35,361 nucleotides of DNA, from positions 1 through 35,361 of the forward strand of contig MGST01000038.1 in the NCBI GenBank assembly GCA_001798605.1, read 5' to 3'. Under the pieces are notes generated by a model, which ran no database searches, was not told the DNA's origin, and saw only the letters and a list, made by a program, of their open reading frames with translations. Shown in pieces: positions 25,842-33,019 of the stretch. The translations under genes and the position numbers were made by a program. Numbering within the stretch: the first letter of the stretch is position 1; each line of letters opens with the position of its first letter. The stretch is from Deltaproteobacteria bacterium RIFOXYA12_FULL_58_15. Lineage in GTDB: Bacteria; Myxococcota; XYA12-FULL-58-9.

Positions 25842-26037
25842 GGTCCGAAGACTATCGAGTAATCGAGACGACGCCTATTGAGAATGTGCGGCAGTCGGGT
25901 AACGACCGTCGCATCTCTCGACGAAATCAAAGCAAGGCTAGAGACTTCCTCGCCCATTTCCAGACGATATGTTATGAACGGCGAATGGCCCCTGCCACGA
26001 CCCCTTCTGAGGCACCTGCCACCTTGTGTTTCCCGTA
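25842..26037. other. Divergent intergenic region before the electron-transfer operon
   Basis: A gap of 196 bp between the - strand GH3 gene and the + strand oxidoreductase gene. It must carry promoters for both directions. An AT-rich GATATGTTATGA near 25967-25978 could hold a -10 box for the + strand, but no matched -35 is convincing. No small gene is seen. Confidence 0.35.
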
Positions 26038-27975
26038 ATGGGCGCAACCACAGAGCTGACGATTGCAATCTGGGGCGGTGCGCTCCTCTTTGTGTTCGGT
26101 GCCGCTGGACTTTTCACCCGCCAGCTCTTGCGCGAGCGGCGCGAACGGCGGCGCATGCGCGAAGCCGAGAGCCTGGGCTTGCACCAACCCGCGTCCTTGC
26201 ACCCGGTCATTGACCCTGACATCTGCATTGGCAGCCAGGCATGCGTCGCAGCGTGCCCGGAAGGAGATGTCCTCGGCGTCATCGATGGGGCCGGTCGCTT
26301 GATCCACGGTGCCGCCTGCATCGGCCACGGCAGGTGCGCGGCCGAGTGTCCCGTGGGGGCCATTCGTCTGGTTTTTGGCACTGCTGAGCGTGGGGTCGAC
26401 ATTCCGTGGGTCAGCCCCGACTTCGAGTCGAGTCGGCATGGCGTCTACATTGCGGGGGAACTCGGTGGCATGGGCCTCATCAAGAATGCCATCCGCCAGG
26501 GTGTGGGTGCCGCCCGTCATGCCATCGGCCGACTGGCCGCGACTCCCGCTGGTGGAGTCGATGTTGTTGTCGTGGGTGCCGGCCCTGCAGGGATCGGTGC
26601 CGCCCTCGCTTGTATCGAGCGTGGTGCCACGTACACGCTCATCGATCAGGAAGGGTTTGGCGGCACTGTCGCCCATTACCCACGACACAAGGTGGTGATG
26701 ACCGAGCCGGTCGACGTACCCCTGTTCGGCCGCATCCACCGTGCCGAGATGAGCAAAGAAGACCTTCTGCACCTGTGGAACCGTGTCGTCATCGAGACTG
26801 GGCTCCGGGTAGAGGAAAAGCGCCAGTGTCTCGGCATCGAAGGTGAGGACGGCAATTTCCGTGTCATCACCAATCAAGGCGTCCATACTGCCGCCAAGGT
26901 AGTCCTCGCCACCGGCCGCCGCGGCACGCCGCGAAAGCTCGGCGTTCCCGGCGAAGACTCACCGCGCGTTGTCTATCGCCTCGTTGATCCCGAACAATAT
27001 CGCGACTGCGACGTCCTCGTCGTTGGCGGTGGCGATTCGGCGCTCGAAGCGGCCGAGCTATTGGTTAGGGACGGGGGTGCGCGTGCCCATCTGGCTTATC
27101 GCGGCGACGGGTTCTTCCGCGCCAAACCCAAAAATCGCAACGCCATAGAAAAGATGCGCGCGCGCGGTGAGCTCGGAGTTTATCTCGGCACCAGCATGCG
27201 TGAGCTCAATGCGACGACCGCGGTACTCACATGCAAGGATGGTGACCTCGAGTTGAAGGCGGATTACGTCATTGCGGCGCTTGGCGGCGAGATGCCAGCG
27301 GGTTTTCTGGCCAATCTCGGCATTCGCACCGACCGTTGGTTTGGCAAGCCCCCCGACAAGGGGGAGGAGACGACCCGTGTAAACGGTGGTGACCGCTCGA
27401 TTCCTTGGATCGGTTACGTCCTCTTCACCCTTTGTGTGGGTGCCATCGCTTGGCTCGCCTGGCATGGGCATGCCTACTATTTTCTCGCCGACGCTCTGCG
27501 CGAGGTGTCGCCGCAGCACGAGGCATTGCGTTCGGCTGGGAGTTGGGGGCACGGCATTGGGGTCATCGCCACCCTGATCATGCTCACCAACTTCCTGTAC
27601 GCGGTGCGCAAGCGTTTGTCGTTGTTGCGTGGACGAGGTGCCATCAGCAACTGGCTTCTGGTGCACGTTCTCGTGGGCCTGTCGACACCGGCGGTGATTG
27701 CTTTCCACGCAGTGTTTCACGTCAATAACCTCATTGCCGCTGCGACCTACATTGCCCTGGGGGCGGTGGTGACAACGGGTGCCGTGGGTCGCTATATCTA
27801 TGGACGTGTGCAAACACGCGGTACCTTCGGTGCCAAGGCGGTAGTTCTTGGCGGATTGAAACGATTCTTGCGCGGCTGGCGAATCATCCACGTCGTACTG
27901 GCGGTGGCTTTGGTGATCAACATCATTCTGCACGTCGGCGTCTCGTGGCTCTTGGGGTATCGATGGATCTTCTAA
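26038..27975 (+). CDS. Membrane ferredoxin-FAD/NAD(P) oxidoreductase with C-terminal haem-b-like membrane domain
   Basis: A 645-residue fusion. One membrane helix (about 5-25) is followed by a basic stretch. A double ferredoxin region holds Cys63, 69, 73 and Cys94, 100, 104; in both motifs the second cysteine is replaced, by Ser66 and His97. A thioredoxin-reductase-like flavoprotein covers about 173-450: FAD site VVVVGAGPAGIG from 176, NAD(P) site VLVVGGGDSALEAA, and ATGRRGTPRKLGVPG. About five membrane helices follow from residue 460 to the end, with histidines (GSWGHGIG, WLLVHVLVG, IAFHAVFHVN, IIHVVL, IILHVG) suited to bind b haem. It probably moves electrons from a cytoplasmic donor to the periplasmic face. 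ATG 26038 is chosen; an in-frame GTG at 26026 is possible. It overlaps the multihaem cytochrome gene. Confidence 0.85.
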   Translation: MGATTELTIAIWGGALLFVFGAAGLFTRQLLRERRERRRMREAESLGLHQPASLHPVIDPDICIGSQACVAACPEGDVLGVIDGAGRLIHGAACIGHGRCAAECPVGAIRLVFGTAERGVDIPWVSPDFESSRHGVYIAGELGGMGLIKNAIRQGVGAARHAIGRLAATPAGGVDVVVVGAGPAGIGAALACIERGATYTLIDQEGFGGTVAHYPRHKVVMTEPVDVPLFGRIHRAEMSKEDLLHLWNRVVIETGLRVEEKRQCLGIEGEDGNFRVITNQGVHTAAKVVLATGRRGTPRKLGVPGEDSPRVVYRLVDPEQYRDCDVLVVGGGDSALEAAELLVRDGGARAHLAYRGDGFFRAKPKNRNAIEKMRARGELGVYLGTSMRELNATTAVLTCKDGDLELKADYVIAALGGEMPAGFLANLGIRTDRWFGKPPDKGEETTRVNGGDRSIPWIGYVLFTLCVGAIAWLAWHGHAYYFLADALREVSPQHEALRSAGSWGHGIGVIATLIMLTNFLYAVRKRLSLLRGRGAISNWLLVHVLVGLSTPAVIAFHAVFHVNNLIAAATYIALGAVVTTGAVGRYIYGRVQTRGTFGAKAVVLGGLKRFLRGWRIIHVVLAVALVINIILHVGVSWLLGYRWIF

Positions 27976-30521
27976 CACGACATGTTGCGGTTGTTATGGT
28001 TGTTGCTGTGGTGGCCACGATGTCGTTGCCAGCAACTGCCACGGCGCAAATTCTCTCGCCGGGCAAGCTCGGTCGTGCCCACAGTCAGCTCGAAGGCTTG
28101 AGCCATTGCACCGAGTGTCATGATCTGGGCAAGAAGATAAACGGCGAGCTGTGTTTAAAGTGCCATGATGGTCTCAAAGACCTTATCGCCAAAGGGCGGG
28201 GCCTGCACGCGACGACTGCGGTGAAGGATGCGAGCTGCGTGTCGTGCCACAAGGAGCACCGCGGCACCAACGCGGCGATTGCCGATTGGAACGGCAAGAC
28301 CGAGAAATTCGATCACAGCCGCAGCGGCTGGGCGCTAGAGGGCAAACACGCGAAGGCAAAATGTGCGGCCTGCCACACCGCCTCTTACGTGACCGACAAA
28401 CCCTTGCGCGAACGTCTGGCGGCACGGGCAGAGAGCACCTATCTCGGCCTCGTTCGCGACTGCCGGCTTTGCCATTTCGATGAGCATCGAGATCAATTGT
28501 CCGGGGGCTGTGACACCTGTCATACGGCCGCCGGATTTTCCCCGGCACCGCGCTTCGATCACGACAAGAGCTTCGTCAGGCGCGGCGCACACAGCAAACT
28601 CGAATGTGAAAGTTGTCACCCCAAACTCACGGACACAGAGAAACGGGTTGGGTCCCTGAAACCGAAGAATGCAGAAACATTCGTCAAGTATGCCATCGGT
28701 CAGCCCAAGGGATGCACCGCCTGTCATCGCGATGTGCACGCCGGCAAATTCGGTGGTCGCTGCCAACAATGCCATGACGAGGTGAGTTGGCGGCGTATCA
28801 GCGGCAAGGCCCAGGATGTGACTTTTCATGACAAGACCCAATTTCCCCTCAAAGGCCTACATCGTCAGGCCGATTGCGGAGGTTGTCACCCGTCCAAACC
28901 CGGTGGCGGCATGAAGACGCGCGGTTTGAAGTTTGAACAATGCAGTGATTGTCATGTCGACGCCCACATGGGGCAGATAGCGAAGGACAAAACCGGGGTG
29001 GTGCCTTGTCAGTCGTGTCACGATGAGAATGGTTTCTTCCCATCGCGCTATTCTTTGGTGGAGCACCAGACGAGCCGTTACCCGCTCGCCGGCGCGCATC
29101 AAGCGGTTGCCTGCAATGGCTGCCATCCCGCTGACACCGAGTTCTTTGCGGAGGCAACGGTTAAGCCCACGAAAAGTGGCCCCGTCCCACGCACACAGTT
29201 GTTGAACTACACGCGCCTGCGTCGGCCAGAGCTCGACCTCGCTCGCTGTGGGAGCTGTCATCGCGACCCCCACGTTGGCCAGTTTGCAAGTGGCGATCGA
29301 GCCAAGGGCTGCGAGACCTGTCACGTGGTCGCCTCCTTTTCTGAGCTCGTCTTTGATCACGACAAGGACAGCGTCTTCCCGCTCGCAGGCAAGCACCGAG
29401 GGCAGAGGTGCGAAGCCTGCCATCGACAGGAGGCCAACGGTGACTCGGTGCTCTATCGCGGTGCCCCGCGCCGCTGTGCCAGCTGTCACACAGATCCGCA
29501 CCGAGGGCAGTTCAACAGCCAGGCACCCGATGGTTCTGATTGCGGCGCTTGTCACGGCAATGAGGCCTTCAAGCCAACGACCTTCTCGCACACGGACGCG
29601 ACTCTCACCGATTTTTCACTCACGGGTCGCCACACCGCGGTTGCCTGTGAGCGTTGCCACATCCCCGTGGGCGTCGAGGGAGACAGAACAGCGTGGTATC
29701 GAGGGCTGCCACGGCGTTGTCGAGATTGCCACGAGGACGTGCACGCCAAACAATCGGGCAGTGCTCTGGCGCGTGTGGGTGGTTCACAAGCCGACCGGGA
29801 CTGTTCTGACTGCCACGTGACTGCCGACTGGCACCAGGCCATCTTCGATCACGAGGGTACGGCTTTGCCCCTGCGTGGCCGTCATCGGCAGGTGCCATGT
29901 CAGAGCTGTCACCCAAAGGGGATGGGTGCACAGGTAGAGCCCCGTTGCGTCTCGTGTCACCTCGATGTTCATGCCGGTCGACTCGGCAAACTCTGTGAGC
30001 GTTGCCACGACAGTACGTCTTTTGCCGAAGGCTCGGGTGTTCTCGCGCATGGTCAGACACGCTTCCCGCTGTATGGTCGGCACCTCATGGTGCCCTGCGA
30101 TGAGTGCCATCGCGCCCGCGGTGACCGCACCTTCGGCGGCGTGCCGTCCCGCTGCGAGACCTGTCATGCGGATGCATACGCGCGCACCGCGGGTTCCGGT
30201 CTCGACCACGTGGCGGCAGGTTTGAGTCGCGATTGCCGCCAATGTCACAACGCCGTGGGGTGGCAACGCGGCCGGCTGCCGGAGCACGAACGCTGTTTCC
30301 CCTTGGCGCGAGGCAACCATCGCAGCATTTCATGTTTACAGTGCCATACGACGCTCGTTGGGCTACAATTCGACACGTGCGCGTCATTCACTGCGGCGTG
30401 CACGCGGTGCCATCGCTGCTCCTCCATGGATGCTGAACATCTCGGCGAGGAGATGGTGGCTGGATATCAATGCGCCGATCGCAAGTGTTACGAGTGCCAT
30501 CCCAACGGTGCCGGAGACTGA
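27963..30521 (+). CDS. Exported cytochrome c with 30 CxxCH haem motifs
   Basis: About 852 residues. The signal peptide is MDLLTRHVAVVMVVAVVATM to about Ala-28 (ATATAQ). Counting along the protein gives 30 CxxCH haem c motifs from CTECH near residue 48 to CYECH at the C-terminus. Many fall in a repeating module: FDH or a variant, then FPLxGxHxxVxCxxCH, then a CxxCHxDxHxGQF segment and another CxxCH. The histidines in the FDH and GxH positions are likely distal haem ligands. No lipobox or membrane anchor is seen, so it is probably soluble in the periplasm or part of a complex, acting as a long electron wire. The ATG at 27963 overlaps the end of the oxidoreductase gene by 13 bases; a GTG at 27945 is an alternative start. 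Confidence 0.93.
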   Translation: MDLLTRHVAVVMVVAVVATMSLPATATAQILSPGKLGRAHSQLEGLSHCTECHDLGKKINGELCLKCHDGLKDLIAKGRGLHATTAVKDASCVSCHKEHRGTNAAIADWNGKTEKFDHSRSGWALEGKHAKAKCAACHTASYVTDKPLRERLAARAESTYLGLVRDCRLCHFDEHRDQLSGGCDTCHTAAGFSPAPRFDHDKSFVRRGAHSKLECESCHPKLTDTEKRVGSLKPKNAETFVKYAIGQPKGCTACHRDVHAGKFGGRCQQCHDEVSWRRISGKAQDVTFHDKTQFPLKGLHRQADCGGCHPSKPGGGMKTRGLKFEQCSDCHVDAHMGQIAKDKTGVVPCQSCHDENGFFPSRYSLVEHQTSRYPLAGAHQAVACNGCHPADTEFFAEATVKPTKSGPVPRTQLLNYTRLRRPELDLARCGSCHRDPHVGQFASGDRAKGCETCHVVASFSELVFDHDKDSVFPLAGKHRGQRCEACHRQEANGDSVLYRGAPRRCASCHTDPHRGQFNSQAPDGSDCGACHGNEAFKPTTFSHTDATLTDFSLTGRHTAVACERCHIPVGVEGDRTAWYRGLPRRCRDCHEDVHAKQSGSALARVGGSQADRDCSDCHVTADWHQAIFDHEGTALPLRGRHRQVPCQSCHPKGMGAQVEPRCVSCHLDVHAGRLGKLCERCHDSTSFAEGSGVLAHGQTRFPLYGRHLMVPCDECHRARGDRTFGGVPSRCETCHADAYARTAGSGLDHVAAGLSRDCRQCHNAVGWQRGRLPEHERCFPLARGNHRSISCLQCHTTLVGLQFDTCASFTAACTRCHRCSSMDAEHLGEEMVAGYQCADRKCYECHPNGAGD

Positions 30522-30523
30522 AC

Positions 30524-31303
30524 ATGGCCCACAACGTTCGACCTTGGTTGGCGGCGGTTATTGGCTCGACAATCCTTGGCGGCTGTCTCGACCAGCTCTA
30601 TGCTCCACCTTACTCGCTCGAACGGGAACGAATCACCCGCAACACCCATACCGATCTGTTTCCGATCGCGAGTGGCGCGCACACCGGGGTGGACTGCAAC
30701 GCCTGCCATGGTGCTTTTGACACCTTCACGCAATTCGATTGCACGACCACCTGCCATGAACACGCCCAAGCTGTGACCGACGCTTCACATGCCGGCCTCG
30801 CTGGCTATGCCTACGGACCGACCACTTGCTACGACTGTCATCCCACGGGCACCGGTTCGATCAGCCGCGAGGATCACGAGCGGTTCTTTCCGATCAAAAC
30901 AGGCAACCACGGTGGTCTCGCTTGCGCATCCTGTCATGTCGCTGGCGCCGGCTCGTTCTCCTGCATTGATTGTCACGAACATGCCCAAGCAGCGACAGAC
31001 CTTTTTCATGTCGGTCTCGCCGACTATGTTTACGGACCGACCACCTGCTACGCCTGTCATCCCACTGGGGAGGGGATGAGCCGCGCCCAGCACGATCCGT
31101 ATTTTCCAATTGTGAGCGGTCGGCATGGAGGCCTTAGCTGCACGACTTGTCACCCCTCCGGCTACGGAACGTTTTCCTGCATTGATTGCCACGAGCATCT
31201 CTGCACGTCGATGAACCCAAAACACAATGAGGTCGGCAACTACTCCTGCACGAGCTCACGCTGTGTGAATTGTCATCCCCGTGGTGTGGCGGGGGATGAT
31301 TGA
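30524..31303 (+). CDS. Multihaem cytochrome c lipoprotein (8 CxxCH plus one CxxxCH)
   Basis: A 259-residue protein with a lipoprotein signal (MAHNVRPWLAAVIGSTILGG then Cys21; lipobox LGGC). It has eight CxxCH haem motifs and one CTTTCH (Cys73, Cys77, His78), a CxxxCH variant. Three copies of a unit of about 72 residues are marked by CHEH at residues 78, 151 and 223. Each unit also has YGPTTCYxCHPTG and FFPIxxGxHGGLxCxxCH. A lipid-anchored multihaem cytochrome following a periplasmic one fits an outer-membrane electron-transfer component. The ATG follows GGAG and lies two bases after the previous stop. The 3' end is TGATG: its stop shares a base with the start of the barrel gene. Confidence 0.92.
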   Translation: MAHNVRPWLAAVIGSTILGGCLDQLYAPPYSLERERITRNTHTDLFPIASGAHTGVDCNACHGAFDTFTQFDCTTTCHEHAQAVTDASHAGLAGYAYGPTTCYDCHPTGTGSISREDHERFFPIKTGNHGGLACASCHVAGAGSFSCIDCHEHAQAATDLFHVGLADYVYGPTTCYACHPTGEGMSRAQHDPYFPIVSGRHGGLSCTTCHPSGYGTFSCIDCHEHLCTSMNPKHNEVGNYSCTSSRCVNCHPRGVAGDD

Positions 31304-32967
31304 TGGGTTCCCCTCGCAAGCTCACCGTCGTCACTGTCCTCGTCGCGCTGGCCCTTGTGGTTTGGCCTGTTGTCGGCGACGCCAAGAGCAGGCTCGCGTT
31401 GCGGGCTCTCGTGACTTACGTTCACGCCGAGCGTGTCTATCTGGATCGTGGTTCAACACATGGCGTTGGGGTGGGTGATGGTGCCAAGGTCACGGCCGGT
31501 GGCAAGACGATTGCTCGCCTCGAGGTGTTGGACACCGCCCCACACAGCTGTGTTGCGCGCTATGTCGAGATGACGAGGGCACCGCGGATTGGCGATCCCG
31601 CGGTGATTTTGCGTCAACACCGCCCAGTTCGAGACGCGCCGGCCGCCACATTGCGAGCACCTTCGCTTACCGACGGGGTGTGGAAACAGCTGAGCACGAC
31701 GACCTTCACGAAAATTTCCTTCAATGAGAACAGAGCGCCTGTGCCGGTTCTGCGCCAGGTCCGTAGCAGCGCGTATTTGCGCGGCGTTGCCTGGGTCTAC
31801 GTCGACGCAAATCCTGTTTCAATTTATCAACGCCAAGAACTCGACGCCAGCGTCCACGGGCCCATCGATGACGACGGTGACTTTTGGGTGGACGCTGACC
31901 TGCGGGTCGACGGCCAAACCATACAGCCCGACGGCGCTCGCTTCCGACCCGCCGATCCGTTGCGGGTTGATGTCTACCAGGCTTCTCTCAGTTATCTCGG
32001 GGTGTCGAAGCTCGGGTTGGCGCTCGGGCGCATGCCGTCTTCGCGTCTGCGTTTCGGTCTGTACGATGGGGCGGCACTCAGCTACGAGCTCGCCGAGCTC
32101 ATGAAAGTAGAAGTCGGTGCCGGCCTGCGTCCAGATCTCCTCACCTCGATGCCCGGACTCGATTTACCATTTGCTTCGCTTTGGTTGTCAGGGAGCAAGA
32201 ACTTTTCATGGGGCTTCGGCTCCTACGGCATGGGTGCCAGCTGGCTCGGGCAGAACGGCAAGAGCGAGGGACTCGAGAGCAGTGCCGGACTCACATTGGG
32301 TGTGGGTAGACGTTGGTGGATCGACGCAGAAGCCGGTTTGTTGGTCGTCGACGGTGCCGCGTCGGCCGTTACTCTCGATCGGATGACCGTGACCTCGTCG
32401 TACCGCGTTCTCGAGACAACCACCCTTCGTATTGCGGCACGGCGCTGGCAAGATCCACCACTCGCGAGTGCGAGCGTACGGCTACCGGCAGGGTATCTCG
32501 ACAACAGCGGCACTTGGGATACCTACGCTGCGCTGGACACCGCCCTAGGTCGCGTCGGTCCTCTCGCACTCACCGCCAACATCGCTGGTGGCGGCGTCAC
32601 CGATGCAACTTGGTCAGATCCGCGTCTGTGGGTTGCGCCGTCGCTTGCCATGGTCGCGTCCAACTGGTGGCGAATGCGACTGAGTCTCGGCTATCGGGGA
32701 GAGTTCGGCTTGTTACCGGCACAGTACGGGGAGATTGGCGTTGGTCTCGAGCCCACCACTTCGCTGCGCGTCGACTTGTGGCAACAGATTGGGGTGTTGT
32801 TGCCCACAGAAAGTGGCGATATGTTGATCTCCACCTCGAGCTGGATCGCTCTCGCTTGGGCGGTCGCGCCGAGCTGGAGTCTGGGTCTGCGCGGCCGCAC
32901 GATGTTTGGCGAGGCTGGGAATGGATTCGAGACGCACCTGTGGTTGTCCGCACACGACTGGTTGTGA
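31303..32967 (+). CDS. Predicted outer-membrane beta-barrel (porin-like partner of cytochromes)
   Basis: A 554-residue exported protein; the signal peptide runs to about residue 28 (VALALVVWPVVGDAKS). Residues 35-105 form a small beta domain (VTYVHAERVYLDRGSTHGVG, then VGDGAKVTAGGKTIARLEVL). The remaining 440 residues are alternating polar/hydrophobic strands with many aromatic residues and short turns (LRVDVYQASLSYLGVSKLGL, FASLWLSGSKNFSWGFGSYG), as expected for a transmembrane beta-barrel, and it ends in a hydrophobic strand. The family is not recognised by name. Translational coupling (TGATG) to the cytochrome lipoprotein and its place at the end of the redox operon suggest a porin sheath for electron transfer across the outer membrane. 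The barrel call rests on strand pattern, not on a search. Confidence 0.78.
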   Translation: MGSPRKLTVVTVLVALALVVWPVVGDAKSRLALRALVTYVHAERVYLDRGSTHGVGVGDGAKVTAGGKTIARLEVLDTAPHSCVARYVEMTRAPRIGDPAVILRQHRPVRDAPAATLRAPSLTDGVWKQLSTTTFTKISFNENRAPVPVLRQVRSSAYLRGVAWVYVDANPVSIYQRQELDASVHGPIDDDGDFWVDADLRVDGQTIQPDGARFRPADPLRVDVYQASLSYLGVSKLGLALGRMPSSRLRFGLYDGAALSYELAELMKVEVGAGLRPDLLTSMPGLDLPFASLWLSGSKNFSWGFGSYGMGASWLGQNGKSEGLESSAGLTLGVGRRWWIDAEAGLLVVDGAASAVTLDRMTVTSSYRVLETTTLRIAARRWQDPPLASASVRLPAGYLDNSGTWDTYAALDTALGRVGPLALTANIAGGGVTDATWSDPRLWVAPSLAMVASNWWRMRLSLGYRGEFGLLPAQYGEIGVGLEPTTSLRVDLWQQIGVLLPTESGDMLISTSSWIALAWAVAPSWSLGLRGRTMFGEAGNGFETHLWLSAHDWL

Positions 32968-33019
32968 ATATCATACGAAAGCGCTGTTGGGGCAGTTAAG
33001 AAACAACGAGGAGAATAGC

